From Gammaproteobacteria bacterium UBA4421 (GTDB lineage: Bacteria; Pseudomonadota; Gammaproteobacteria; Pseudomonadales; Azotimanducaceae): a stretch of 64,000 bases of DNA. The notes under the pieces are model-generated. The model was not told the origin of the DNA, made no database searches, and was given only the letters and a program-made list of their open reading frames with translations. The stretch is taken from positions 54,688 through 118,687 of the forward strand of contig DGQF01000034.1 of assembly GCA_002389675.1 (NCBI GenBank), read 5' to 3'. The position numbers were made by a program, and so were the translations under genes. Positions 51,449-60,835 of this stretch are shown here, in pieces; the first letter of the stretch is position 1; every line of letters starts with the position of its first letter.

Positions 51449-51754
51449 ATGCAGCTCGTATTAGCCCGCCGGCTCAACAAACGTTTGATTGAACTTCATG
51501 ACAATACCCGCGGAGAGACCGTGGGTATTTTGCGTCGTGATGGCACGTATGAATATCGTTCTTGGTTAGGTTTTGTTGATCGCAATCAGGCTCGTCATTT
51601 GGGGTCGCCGGTAAAGTTGCAGGTGGCACGCGTAGGTTATCTTGGCGATACCCACATCAGCTGGCGTGACGTCTCTCGTGGACGTCACGTGCAAGGCTGC
51701 CTGACCGCTGCCGGCGTTTACGCGGTTGCCGATTGGAGTGTCCGTTTGGTCTGA
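51449..51754 (+). CDS. Probable SOS-controlled 101-aa protein, unrecognised
   Basis: An ATG-started frame encodes a basic soluble protein with segments 'LVLARRLNKRLIELHDNTRG', 'GILRRDGTYEYRSWLGFVDR' and 'GDTHISWRDVSRGRHV'. I do not recognise a family. The predicted transcript would begin at or just before the ATG, giving a leaderless or nearly leaderless mRNA; there is no Shine-Dalgarno sequence. No other Met is in the frame. It sits alone between ClpP and a convergent enoyl-CoA hydratase gene. Confidence 0.55.
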   Translation: MQLVLARRLNKRLIELHDNTRGETVGILRRDGTYEYRSWLGFVDRNQARHLGSPVKLQVARVGYLGDTHISWRDVSRGRHVQGCLTAAGVYAVADWSVRLV

Positions 51755-51762
51755 ACAAAGCG

Positions 51763-52500
51763 CTAGGTTTTGCTGAACGCCGCTAACCGCTCTGCCATAT
51801 CAGGTCCTGCGCCAGGACTGTTTTCCCGCTCGAAAGCCAAGCCGTCTGCGAATGTCCGATCAAGGCCACCGTTGATGAGCATTTTATCTGTACGTAGTGT
51901 GAACCAGGAATTAGCCAGGAAACGCCTTGCCATGGCCACAGCAGCGGCATCCAATTCAGCGTCAGCGACGCATTGGTTTGCCAATCCCATGGTGACTGCC
52001 TCTGCTCCCCCTATCACTCGGCCTGAGAACATCATTTCTTTGGCGGCCAATAGTCCGATACGATGAGGTAAACGCTGACTCATGCCCCATGTGGGTGACA
52101 TGCCCCATTTACCGTGGGTATCACAAAATTTTGCAGATTCGCCTGCAATCATGAGATCACACGCAAGGGCCAGCTCGAGCGAACCGGTATAACAGTGGCC
52201 CTGAACTGCGGCAATCACCGGTTGCGGTAAGCGCTCGATTGCATCCAAGGTTTCAGCCTGAAAGTGTGGTGTTGGTGCGCGTTCACCATTTTGTATGGCC
52301 GTTAAGTCATTGCCGGCTGAAAAAGAGCGGCCCTCCCCGCGCAAGATAACGCAGCCTACCGTCTCTGTTTGGGCGCCGATTGAGTCTACGTGCGCTCGCA
52401 ATGCCTCGAATAAAGCGGGGCTTAACGCGTTAAGCGTATTTGGTCTATTGAGGGATAGTATCGCGATGCCGTCTGTGTCAGTGCGTTCTACCAGTGCCAA
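51763..52500 (-). CDS. Enoyl-CoA hydratase/isomerase family protein
   Basis: A 245-aa crotonase-fold protein: 'ILSLNRPNTLNALSPALFEA', 'GEGRSFSAGNDLTAIQNGER', 'QPVIAAVQGHCYTGSLELAL' and 'DTHGKWGMSPTWGMSQRLPH'. The Gly-rich 'GGG' of the second oxyanion loop is replaced by 'YTGS', so catalytic details may differ. Located 45 bp downstream of an acyl-CoA dehydrogenase gene on the same strand. Confidence 0.85.
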   Translation of the reverse strand: MALVERTDTDGIAILSLNRPNTLNALSPALFEALRAHVDSIGAQTETVGCVILRGEGRSFSAGNDLTAIQNGERAPTPHFQAETLDAIERLPQPVIAAVQGHCYTGSLELALACDLMIAGESAKFCDTHGKWGMSPTWGMSQRLPHRIGLLAAKEMMFSGRVIGGAEAVTMGLANQCVADAELDAAAVAMARRFLANSWFTLRTDKMLINGGLDRTFADGLAFERENSPGAGPDMAERLAAFSKT

Positions 52501-52545
52501 TTGTGATTACTCCTGAATAAGTGCTGCGGATTTTGAATGACTAAT

Positions 52546-53745
52546 TTACAGTCCAAGCACTCGCTTGGCCATGATGTTGCGTTGCACTTCGTTGCTGCCT
52601 CCGGCAATGGAGGACGCTCTAAGGTTGAAGTAGCGAGAAAATGCAGCAATACCGTCGGCAGGCCCGATAGCGGCGATATTCTGACCAACCTCGCGGGCCT
52701 GTGGCTGGTCTACGCTGGCGTAAAAGCCCATGGCCTCTACCATCAGCGCGCTAAGATGTTGTCCCATGTCTGCGCTGAGCGTTTTCATCATTGAAGACTC
52801 TGGCCCAGGACTGCTGCCTTTGGAGAGTGCAGCCATTATGCGAAATTCTGTGAATTGAATAGATTCGATCTGTACGCCGGTTCGCGCCAGCTGGTTTGTG
52901 AACGCGGGATCGTCGATTAACCTGAGACCGTCGGCGTTGGTTGATTTTGCGAGTAGTTTGAGTTTATTCAAAGCTATCTGAAAGCGCGCCGCGCCGCCGC
53001 CACCGCGTTCAAATTCAAGCAGGTACTTCGCCACTGTCCAGCCTTGATTTTCCTGCCCGACGATATTTTGTTTAGGCACATAGACGTTGTCGAAAAAGAC
53101 CTGGTTGACCTCGTGGGTGCCGGAAGCAAACAAGATGGGCTCCACGGTGATGCCAGGTGAATCCATATCTAGCAACAAAAAGGTAATACCATCCTGAGGT
53201 TTCCCTGCATCATTTGTGCGTACCAAAATAAACATACGATTCGCGTAATGCGCGTGTGTTGTCCAAATTTTTGAGCCGTTGAGAATCAAGTTGTCGCCGG
53301 CCGACGAGGCTTTGAGTTTTAAAGATGCGAGATCAGATCCTGAAGTGGGCTCTGAGTAGCCCTGACACCAATAGTCTTCGCCAGAGAGTATTCTTGGTAA
53401 GTAATGGGCTTTCTGACGATCATTACCGTGTCCGATAAGCATTGGACCGCACATGCCCAAACCCATTGGCGCCGTGGTCGGCGCGCCGGCCAAGCTGGTT
53501 TCGGTTGTCCAAAGATACCGTTGCATTAAATCCCACCCAGTGCCGCCATAGGCTTTCGGCCAGGCGGGTGCCACCCAGCCTTGGGCGTAAAGTAGCTTAT
53601 GCCAAGCCATGTTGTGCGTGTAATCTAAAAATGTGCCAGGGCAAAACGCGGCAGCTTGTTTGAGTTCATCAGTCAACGTGCGGTTTAAGAAATCTTTGAT
53701 TTCTTCGCGAAAGGCTTCGTGGTGATTACTGAATGAAATTTTCAC
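52546..53745 (-). CDS. Acyl-CoA dehydrogenase
   Basis: A 399-aa FadE-type enzyme: 'YWCQGYSEPTSGSDLASLKL', 'LILNGSKIWTTHAHYANRMF', 'VPKQNIVGQENQGWTVAKYL' and C-terminal 'IAGGSNEVQRNIMAKRVLG'. The EGGTSE of the other dehydrogenase is 'AGGSNE' here. Probably handles steroid- or terpenoid-type acyl-CoA; electrons go to ETF. Overlaps the upstream ChaC gene by 20 bp. Confidence 0.88.
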   Translation of the reverse strand: MKISFSNHHEAFREEIKDFLNRTLTDELKQAAAFCPGTFLDYTHNMAWHKLLYAQGWVAPAWPKAYGGTGWDLMQRYLWTTETSLAGAPTTAPMGLGMCGPMLIGHGNDRQKAHYLPRILSGEDYWCQGYSEPTSGSDLASLKLKASSAGDNLILNGSKIWTTHAHYANRMFILVRTNDAGKPQDGITFLLLDMDSPGITVEPILFASGTHEVNQVFFDNVYVPKQNIVGQENQGWTVAKYLLEFERGGGGAARFQIALNKLKLLAKSTNADGLRLIDDPAFTNQLARTGVQIESIQFTEFRIMAALSKGSSPGPESSMMKTLSADMGQHLSALMVEAMGFYASVDQPQAREVGQNIAAIGPADGIAAFSRYFNLRASSIAGGSNEVQRNIMAKRVLGL

Positions 53746-54298
53746 AGGGGCTACCTTTATTCATGATCGAACGGGCAAGTGACTCTAGTTCAAACACATG
53801 TTTGTCACACGCGTTGAGCCTGCGCAAGGCAGTCGCCAATTCAAGTAAATAGCTGATATTGGAGCCGCTGGGGCCTTCACTGCGCAGGATTTGGTGCACG
53901 ATGATGTCTGCGTCCGCGTGGCCGAGATAGGCCGGATTGTGTTTGGGTGCAACATAGACAAGACTGTCGACGCTCCGGCCGCATTGGAGGGTCAGCGGAT
54001 GTCTCCAGCGCTCATAACCATTTTTTTCTCGATAATCTAACCGCTCAAATGTGTGCTGTACGATCTCCGGTTTGATGAGGTAGGCCATACCAACGCAAGT
54101 TTCTCCGGGGGCTGACACTAAGGTGACAACACGCCCAGGATGCTCGGGCAGCCCCCGATGATCGTGAGAGCCTTGCCAGAACCTGCGAGCAAAGCCACTG
54201 AGTGCGGCAGGCACCGCCTCGATGAATTCGAAGTCCGGCCGCCAGATAAGTGAGCCGTATCCGAATACCCACTGTGGAGTGTCATTGACCATTGACAC
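53726..54298 (-). CDS. ChaC-like gamma-glutamylcyclotransferase
   Basis: A 190-aa protein with the ChaC signature 'WVFGYGSLIWRPDFEFIEAV', 'SGFARRFWQGSHDHRGLPEH', 'PGRVVTLV' and the catalytic Glu region 'FERLDYREKNGYER'. It degrades glutathione to 5-oxoproline and Cys-Gly. Its frame overlaps both neighbours (20 bp downstream, 17 bp upstream). Confidence 0.9.
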   Translation of the reverse strand: MSMVNDTPQWVFGYGSLIWRPDFEFIEAVPAALSGFARRFWQGSHDHRGLPEHPGRVVTLVSAPGETCVGMAYLIKPEIVQHTFERLDYREKNGYERWRHPLTLQCGRSVDSLVYVAPKHNPAYLGHADADIIVHQILRSEGPSGSNISYLLELATALRRLNACDKHVFELESLARSIMNKGSPCENFIQ

Positions 54299-55256
54299 TC
54301 TCTTGTCCTGTTGTTTGAGAAAAAATCATGTCAAGTCGTAAGCGGATGCCAAGATTTGGGTGCCAGTTGAATTTATCTTCGAAAGCAACAAACGGGGCGA
54401 TCTCCAGATACACCCAGTCACGCCAAAAATTTTGTCGATAATGTACGCTGACGCGATGTTCAGACCAGCTGGAGCGAGGTTGGGTAGTGAATTCTGAGGT
54501 GAGTCGGTACTTCAAGGCGGCTTCGCCTGCCAATGGTTTTATAAACTCGCTGCTCACTGTTTGCCTGATCCCAGTATCGTCTCTGCGCGACGCCCACCAC
54601 TGGGTGCGCAAGGATTGGCGAAAAAAATAGCCGGAGTCGAATGCGCGGTCGAAATTTAGGCGAGTATGCGTTTCCCAACCCTCATTGGTATCCCAAAGCA
54701 CTCGTTGGGTGAAGCGTCCGCGCCATTGTTCGTTGAGTTGACGCCGGTAACGTATACGAGGACCGAAATTAAGTGAGGGATTGTCTAAGCGTGTACTGAC
54801 AGAAAAACTGGTGTGCAGCCCACGGTCATCATTCAGTAAATACTCCAGTCCAAACGAAGGATCGTCGAATGCGTCGGCATCGTCTTCGTCAATGATGTCA
54901 GAAGTATCCGCTTCATCGGCGTTCAGCTCCTCTTCGTTACCGCTGAAGGTTAAGCTGATGCGCTCAGACAGGCTCGGCAGATGTAGCTTGCCCGAGAAGC
55001 GTGTTCTAAAATCGGTGCTGTCCCGATCGCTGAATTTGATGATCCCGCCGACGCGCAGTCGCGATCTGGCTTCATCCTCAATGGTTGGATCGTCAAAAAG
55101 ATTATCGATCCATCGTGCCAACGCGTCTGCGCGGTAAGCGACGGCTTGCTGTGCTCTGTCGGCGCGGACCTGTGATTGGTTGCTTTGGTCAGCGGCATAT
55201 ACAAAACCTGAAAGCGCGCTCGTTGCTGCAAAAAACAATAGTTGTCTTGGCAACAC
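54282..55256 (-). CDS. Predicted outer-membrane beta-barrel protein, unrecognised
   Basis: A 324-aa exported protein: signal peptide ('FFAATSALSGFVYAADQ'), then an acidic stretch around residues 115-130 ('EADTSDIIDEDDADAFDD') and a long series of alternating aromatic/polar strands ('RGLHTSFSVSTRL', 'RGRFTQRVLWDTNEGWETHT', 'YFFRQSLRTQWWASRRDD') of a beta-barrel. No family recognised. Starts at GTG without a clear ribosome binding site. Confidence 0.6.
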   Translation of the reverse strand: MLPRQLLFFAATSALSGFVYAADQSNQSQVRADRAQQAVAYRADALARWIDNLFDDPTIEDEARSRLRVGGIIKFSDRDSTDFRTRFSGKLHLPSLSERISLTFSGNEEELNADEADTSDIIDEDDADAFDDPSFGLEYLLNDDRGLHTSFSVSTRLDNPSLNFGPRIRYRRQLNEQWRGRFTQRVLWDTNEGWETHTRLNFDRAFDSGYFFRQSLRTQWWASRRDDTGIRQTVSSEFIKPLAGEAALKYRLTSEFTTQPRSSWSEHRVSVHYRQNFWRDWVYLEIAPFVAFEDKFNWHPNLGIRLRLDMIFSQTTGQESVNGQ

Positions 55257-55275
55257 GAGGATGAATTTCGCGCGC

Positions 55276-56364
55276 TTACTTTTGGGGCAGTGCTTGTGAA
55301 GTATGTCGGCTCTCCGGTGTATGTTGTGATTCCAGCAGGCGTGCGCCTCGCATGATATTGCCTAAAGCATAATTGCCCTCATGGCACGCGTATTCATAGA
55401 CCTTACCTTCAGTGGGACGCCATGTATATTCCCCGCCCCAAGCGCTTGTCCAGATGGTTTTGTCGTTGATCGTAAATTGATAATTTAAGCTGCCGTCATT
55501 GTTGCGGCGAAAGCGCTCAACCACGTGCAATTGTTCATCTGCGCCAGATAACGGAGGCGTTTGGGTGAAATTAGTGGTGTCCACAACCAGCGTATCTCCT
55601 TCCCAGCGCCCAATACTGTCTCCCAGCCATGTCTTGATGTGGTTTGGGCGATGGTCGGTGTTCATTCTAATGATGCGAGCATCATGGTTCATTTCGGTCA
55701 GAATCATGACGTGATGCGGGGTTTGGATGATGCGCTTGTGGTTGTTATAAAAATTGGGGAGCATGGGGGGCCCTGCGGTAGAGCGCGAGCCAAAAATACA
55801 ACGAGTTGCGAGAGGCCGCTGTTCCATGTGGTCATAGGGGCCTACCGTGCCCTCCCGGAGCCACCACGCTGTGCCATCATCTCGTCCCTCTGTCGGGTCT
55901 GGTTTGCGCCAATAGATTTGCCAGTTGGCGATGAAGCGCGCCATTCGCTGGGCGCCGTAATCGGTCATCGCAGGTATTCGCCCATCATCGGGCTTTGTCA
56001 AAATAGAGGTTGGGTATTGACCAGCTACCTCCGTTGCGCTCTTTCCCGGATCGAGCCAGAACAAATTATAGCCCTGGGTGATGGTGCCTTTTTGTGGTGC
56101 TGCGCGGTTCGGGTTGCTTGCTTGAGCGTCTTGGTCGAAGACGGTGGCCATGCGCAGGGCAATCTGGTCTGCTGCTGCAGGGGTTAAATGCAGACGATTG
56201 CCAAATTGGGACGGTCGCTCCAGTGGCGTCAGCGTGCCGACGTCGTAAGTACCAGACAAGTTGGGCTGGGCGATGCAGGGAAGTGCTAAAGCCGGCAGAA
56301 TGAGGCAGGCGGCGAGTTGACTGACGGCGGTTTCGACCCAGCCGCGGAAATTAAATTTCAGCAT
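55276..56364 (-). CDS. Exported protein of an uncharacterised family
   Basis: A 362-aa exported protein with signal peptide ('ACLILPALALPCIAQPNLSG'). Conserved-looking segments: 'IIQTPHHVMILTEMNHDARI', 'WLGDSIGRWEGDTLVVDTTN', 'ERFRRNNDGSLNYQFTINDK' and 'YEYACHEGNYALGNIMRGAR'. I know this arrangement from a frequent but unnamed family of periplasmic proteins in proteobacteria and acidobacteria. Overlaps the start of the M20 peptidase gene's end by 7 bp. Confidence 0.7.
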   Translation of the reverse strand: MLKFNFRGWVETAVSQLAACLILPALALPCIAQPNLSGTYDVGTLTPLERPSQFGNRLHLTPAAADQIALRMATVFDQDAQASNPNRAAPQKGTITQGYNLFWLDPGKSATEVAGQYPTSILTKPDDGRIPAMTDYGAQRMARFIANWQIYWRKPDPTEGRDDGTAWWLREGTVGPYDHMEQRPLATRCIFGSRSTAGPPMLPNFYNNHKRIIQTPHHVMILTEMNHDARIIRMNTDHRPNHIKTWLGDSIGRWEGDTLVVDTTNFTQTPPLSGADEQLHVVERFRRNNDGSLNYQFTINDKTIWTSAWGGEYTWRPTEGKVYEYACHEGNYALGNIMRGARLLESQHTPESRHTSQALPQK

Positions 56365-57548
56365 AACCCTTGTGAAATCTCGTAGGCTTGCTTGACCTGC
56401 TGTTGTAGTGGCTTTGACAGAAAGAAATCAGCTGTCGTCAATGCCATTGCTTTGGCGCCGTCGACGACCGCTTGATCGCCTTTTTCCGATCCTGCCCATT
56501 GGGTGAATTCGGGATTATGAATAACCACCTGAGGCGGAGCGACGGCCAACATGGGATGAATTGAAGGCACCCGATAGCTGACGTTACCCATATCGGTGCT
56601 ACCAGCACCGAATTTAAGCGCTTGCTCAAACGGTACAAATTTGCGCCCCAAGTTTTCTCCATGACGACGAAATTGATCGGCCAACGGCCAATTTGTATTT
56701 AAATCTAGGTAGTCAACATTGGCCCAGTTGACGTCTACTTTGCATCCACTGCCAGTGGCGCCGGCATCAAAACAGGCTTGCACGCGCGGCTTTAGCTTGG
56801 CCAGATCTTTTTCATTAGCAGCACGAACATAAAACTCCCCGGTTGTTTGATTGGGAACAATATTAGGTGCATCGCCGCCCTGAGTAATGATGCCGTGAAT
56901 ACGCTCGCTCGAACGGATGTGCTGGCGCAGATTGGAGATCGCCTGATAGGCCAGTAATAAACCGTCTAGGGCATTGATGCCTTTGTGCGGCATGGCCGAG
57001 GCATGAGCAGATTTGCCGTGATAAACCACCTGTACTTCCGCCACGCAGATACAGGGCATGGAGGCAAGATTGACGCCGGCAGGATGAATCATCATGGCCG
57101 CATCGACGCCGTCAAACGCACCTGCTCTGGCCATTAATTCTTTGCCGCCACCGCGTTCCTCGGCCGGTGTGCCGATGAGGCGAACGTGCCCGGGTAATAC
57201 CTCTTGCACGGCTTTGAGTCCCAATGCGGCGCCCAAAGCTGCAGTAGCAATAATGTTGTGTCCGCAGGCATGGCCGATGCCAGGTAGGGCATCGTATTCG
57301 GCAAGAATCGCCACCGTGGGACCTTCTTGCGGCGAATTAATCTGGGCTTCAAAAGCTGTTTCGAGAGTGAATACACCCGTCTGCGGTGTGAAGCCGTGTC
57401 GCTTAAGCGCATCGGTGAGCGTTTCGCAGGCAAAATATTCTTTGAAGGCCAGTTCCGGTTGCGCATGAATTGCTCGGGAGATTTTTGCAAGTTCATCTCC
57501 TACTGTGTCGATTCGATCCGCAATTAGGGTGTGTATAGACGGGGCCAT
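56358..57548 (-). CDS. M20 family amidohydrolase/peptidase
   Basis: A 396-aa di-zinc hydrolase: 'HAQPELAFKEYFACETLTDA', 'EYDALPGIGHACGHNIIATA' with the metal ligands, catalytic Glu in 'TPAEERGGGKELMA', and 'KSAHASAMPHKGINALDGLL' of the dimerisation domain. This is the AbgA/AbgB-like branch that hydrolyses amide bonds of N-acyl amino acids such as p-aminobenzoyl-glutamate. Confidence 0.88.
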   Translation of the reverse strand: MAPSIHTLIADRIDTVGDELAKISRAIHAQPELAFKEYFACETLTDALKRHGFTPQTGVFTLETAFEAQINSPQEGPTVAILAEYDALPGIGHACGHNIIATAALGAALGLKAVQEVLPGHVRLIGTPAEERGGGKELMARAGAFDGVDAAMMIHPAGVNLASMPCICVAEVQVVYHGKSAHASAMPHKGINALDGLLLAYQAISNLRQHIRSSERIHGIITQGGDAPNIVPNQTTGEFYVRAANEKDLAKLKPRVQACFDAGATGSGCKVDVNWANVDYLDLNTNWPLADQFRRHGENLGRKFVPFEQALKFGAGSTDMGNVSYRVPSIHPMLAVAPPQVVIHNPEFTQWAGSEKGDQAVVDGAKAMALTTADFFLSKPLQQQVKQAYEISQGLC

Positions 57549-57558
57549 AGGGAAATAC

Positions 57559-58818
57559 TCATTTGGTTTTACTCAGTAACTGTCCGACGCGCCATTCATG
57601 TAGGCCGCCCCAAAACATAACGATGATCATTGCTAGAAGTCCATAGCGAATGCTGTCTACTCCGGCGGTGGCTGCTGTGGCATCGCTGATGATGCCGACA
57701 GTCAATGGGCCTAAACCAAGGCCGATGATGTTTAGCACAAACAAGTTAATGGCTGCGCCGACCGCGCGCATTTCAACGGGTAACTGTGATTGTAGCATCG
57801 CAAAATTAGTGCCCAGATAGACGCCGCCCAAAGCTGCGGGCACAAAGAACCATCCAGCTGCCCAGGAGGCGTCAAGACTGCTGTAGCTTAAGTAGGCAAA
57901 AGGCATATAAATCAGCACCGCGATGCAGACAATCCAAGCGCGCCAGCCCTCGTTGCGTTTGGCTAGGCGGTCGGCTAGGTATCCGCCCAGAAAGGTACCG
58001 ATGCCGCCGCCCAGTCCAATGGCAAGGGCCAGGATGGTGCCTGATTCGCCGGTTGTGAAAGCGTGTACGCGCTGGAGGTAGACCGGAACCCAGGCGATGG
58101 CTGCATAACCGGCAAAGCTGATGAGCGTGCCAGCTGCAACTAGGTTGCGGATGGTGCGGTGTTTAAACATATATTTGGCAACTGCCCAAAAGGCCGGTGC
58201 CTCTGGTTTTGTCGTGATGTTGTCCGAATAGCCGCGGGGAGGTTCGATCATGGTGAAACGAACCAGCAGCGCGATCAATAAACCCGGTGCTCCGGCGACC
58301 ACAAATGCCCAGCGCCAATCTAAAAATTCGTTAACCCAGCCACCGATGAGATAGCCAAGCATGATGCCAAAATTCACGCCTAGACTAAAAATGGCCATGG
58401 CGGTGCCGCGTTCACTGGGCTTGTAGAGATCCGAAATAATGGCATGCGAAGGTGGGTTGGAACCCGCCTCACCGATACCAACGCCGATTCTTGCGAGCAG
58501 CAGCTGCCAGAATTGTACGGCGGCGCCGCAAAGTGCGGTCATCAAACTCCACATGCCAACCGAGAACGTGATGAGATTGCGCCGATTGCGCCGGTCTGCC
58601 CACATCGCCATAGGCATGCCCAGCGTCGCGTAGAATACGGCAAACATAACGCCCGTAAGCAGCCCCAACTGTGTATCACTGATACCAAAAGCCAGTTTGA
58701 TGGGCTCTTGCAAAATGGCCACAATCTGCCGATCTACGTGACTGGACGTGAAGACGATCACCAATAAAAATAGGGTGTAACTTCGTTGTTGCTTCGTTAT
58801 GGTTGTGGCGTTCATCAC
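57559..58818 (-). CDS. MFS transporter (Spinster-like)
   Basis: A 419-aa twelve-helix transporter. Motifs: 'FGISDTQLGLLTGVMFAVFY', 'GMPMAMWADRRNRRNLITFS', 'RIGVGIGEAGSNPPSHAIIS' and 'LYKPSERGTAMAIFSLG'. Spinster-type MFS proteins often sit in aromatic- or steroid-degradation regions. 10 bp upstream of the M20 gene. Confidence 0.9.
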   Translation of the reverse strand: MMNATTITKQQRSYTLFLLVIVFTSSHVDRQIVAILQEPIKLAFGISDTQLGLLTGVMFAVFYATLGMPMAMWADRRNRRNLITFSVGMWSLMTALCGAAVQFWQLLLARIGVGIGEAGSNPPSHAIISDLYKPSERGTAMAIFSLGVNFGIMLGYLIGGWVNEFLDWRWAFVVAGAPGLLIALLVRFTMIEPPRGYSDNITTKPEAPAFWAVAKYMFKHRTIRNLVAAGTLISFAGYAAIAWVPVYLQRVHAFTTGESGTILALAIGLGGGIGTFLGGYLADRLAKRNEGWRAWIVCIAVLIYMPFAYLSYSSLDASWAAGWFFVPAALGGVYLGTNFAMLQSQLPVEMRAVGAAINLFVLNIIGLGLGPLTVGIISDATAATAGVDSIRYGLLAMIIVMFWGGLHEWRVGQLLSKTK

Positions 58819-58888
58819 TGGATAACTATGACCTTGTGTAAAGACGCATCAAGCATCTTTTGTTCAAACTGCTTCTGAGGGGGAGTAT

Positions 58889-59719
58889 ATGCCATACGAT
58901 TTTGAACTACTAAACGTTGACATAGAGGGGCGATTGGCGGTCGTGACGATAGATAATCCGCCGATTAACCTGATCACTCCCGCGCTCTACGCTGAACTTG
59001 AAAGGCTGACTGTGCAGCTCAAAGCAGACCCAGATCTGACCGTGGTCGTTTTTAAGAGCGCAGATCCAGATTTTTTTCTGGCGCATTTTGATGTAGAGGC
59101 GATCCTGCAGTTTCCCATCGATACTGCAGCAGAGAAAGATGGCGAACTTAATCTTTATCACATGATGTGCGAACGTTTGCGAACCATGGATAAAGTGACC
59201 ATTGCCCAAATTGAGGGCCGAGTCGGTGGTGGTGGTAGCGAGTTGGTGGCCAGCATGGATATGCGCTATGGGGTTCGCGGAAAGACAAAAATTAATCAAA
59301 TGGAGATTCCGTTGGGTATTTTACCCGGGGGTACAGGCACCCAGCGGCTGCCGCGTCTTGTCGGTCGCGGTCGCGCGATGGAGATCGTTCTGGGTGGCGA
59401 TGATCTGGATGCGCAGACAGCTGAACGTTGGGGCTATTTGAACCGTATTTTTGAGGCGGATGAAATCCAAGATTGGGTTATGGACTTTGCGCGACGGATC
59501 GCAAGTTTTCCTGTCAGTGCGGTTCGCTTAGGCAAAGCGGCGGTCAATGCCGCTGAAAAACCGCTAGCGGAGGGTTTGCTTGAAGAGGCCTATTTATTTC
59601 AGCGACTGCTGCGCCAGGACAGCGCTCAAACCAATATGCGCCGGTATATAGAGATTGGTGGGCAAACCCGCCAGGGTGAGCTGCGCGTTAACGAATTAAA
59701 TGAGCAATTGGGGGAGTGA
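58889..59719 (+). CDS. Enoyl-CoA hydratase/isomerase family protein
   Basis: A 276-aa crotonase-fold protein: 'LAVVTIDNPPINLITPALYA', 'FFLAHFDVEAILQFPID' in place of the usual FSAG oxyanion segment, 'QIEGRVGGGGSELVASMDMR' and 'PLGILPGGTGTQRLPRLVGR'. Reaction uncertain because the first oxyanion loop is atypical. Starts with GGGGGAG ribosome binding site. Confidence 0.85.
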   Translation: MPYDFELLNVDIEGRLAVVTIDNPPINLITPALYAELERLTVQLKADPDLTVVVFKSADPDFFLAHFDVEAILQFPIDTAAEKDGELNLYHMMCERLRTMDKVTIAQIEGRVGGGGSELVASMDMRYGVRGKTKINQMEIPLGILPGGTGTQRLPRLVGRGRAMEIVLGGDDLDAQTAERWGYLNRIFEADEIQDWVMDFARRIASFPVSAVRLGKAAVNAAEKPLAEGLLEEAYLFQRLLRQDSAQTNMRRYIEIGGQTRQGELRVNELNEQLGE

Positions 59720-59763
59720 TTGCTTGTCCAGTCCTGTCTGCTGCGTCGTTAAGCGCAAGCAAT

Positions 59764-60834
59764 CTAGGCGTTTTTGCGAATAAGAACCCAGGCTAAAGCC
59801 CAATATAAAATAATCGGCATGAGGGTTGCGGCTGCTGCGGGGATCTCGAATACGATCGCAGCAGGCGCGAATAAGTCTTGTAGGTACTTGAAACCTAAAC
59901 CTGCAAAAATGCCAAACGTCAGCCGTAGCCCCATAGTTACTTGACGCAACGGGCCCAAAACCACCCCCAGTGCAAAAAGCGTCATACCGATAAAAGTCAG
60001 GGGTTTAAGGACGCGGCTCCAAAATGCTATTTCGTATTCCGATACACCGGCATTTTGGTCTCGCGCAAAGCCTATTTGTTGATGCAGCGCTCGCAGTGAC
60101 ATTTTGTGCGGTTTCAGATAAGCCTGAGCAGCTAATAAGCTAGGCGTGAGCCTGCTTTCCCAGTTCCACTGCGCGAGGTAATGTTGCTCTGCGCCGCCCG
60201 TGCCGAGGTGTTTTCTGGTGACGGAATCTAGATGCCAAGCAGCCTCATCAGGAGCATAAATTCCGCTTTGTGCATGGATGACCTCAACTAAAACGCCATC
60301 CTGATTTAGCCAATATTGCTCGATGCCCCAGATTTTCCCGGTGTCATCGATGGCGCGCACACGCATAAATAGGTTCTGATCTCTTAGCCATAAATTGTCT
60401 TTTTGATGAAAAGCGCGCTCACCATATTGTGCTTTCATTTTGTCCATTTCGGCGATACGTTCGCTGCCCGGCGCGACGTATTCGGAAACGGTTAAACTCA
60501 GTACCATCCACAACAACATCGAAGGGGTCAAAGACCGGCACAGCCGCCAAGGCGACATGCCGCAGACGCGGCAAATCGTGAGTTCGTTTGTTTCAGCTAG
60601 ACGGCCTAACGTGATGAGATAACCAAGAAATAAACCATAGACCAAAATTTCGTCGAGGCGTCTGGGCATTGTCTTGAGTACGTAAGATCCTGCGGCTAGT
60701 AGGCCATAGCCCTCCTGCCGTTCACCTAATTCATCGAGCAACGTGAACAGTGAGATAAGACACAAGAGCGCGGTTACCACAAAACCAATCGTCCGATTGG
60801 CCTGCGATGTGATGTAGCGATCTAAAATGGTCAT
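59764..60834 (-). CDS. lptG: LPS export ABC transporter permease LptG
   Basis: A 356-aa permease with six membrane helices and a periplasmic jellyroll. It begins 'ILDRYITSQANRTIGFVVTA', then 'LGRLAETNELTICRVCGMSP' (coupling helix region), 'FHQKDNLWLRDQNLFMRV' and 'VVLGPLRQVTMGLRLTFG'. These match LptG rather than LptF. LptG with LptF and LptB extracts LPS from the inner membrane. lptF is not next to it; upstream is a SulP gene ending 1 bp away. Confidence 0.85.
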   Translation of the reverse strand: MTILDRYITSQANRTIGFVVTALLCLISLFTLLDELGERQEGYGLLAAGSYVLKTMPRRLDEILVYGLFLGYLITLGRLAETNELTICRVCGMSPWRLCRSLTPSMLLWMVLSLTVSEYVAPGSERIAEMDKMKAQYGERAFHQKDNLWLRDQNLFMRVRAIDDTGKIWGIEQYWLNQDGVLVEVIHAQSGIYAPDEAAWHLDSVTRKHLGTGGAEQHYLAQWNWESRLTPSLLAAQAYLKPHKMSLRALHQQIGFARDQNAGVSEYEIAFWSRVLKPLTFIGMTLFALGVVLGPLRQVTMGLRLTFGIFAGLGFKYLQDLFAPAAIVFEIPAAAATLMPIILYWALAWVLIRKNA

Positions 60835-60835
60835 A

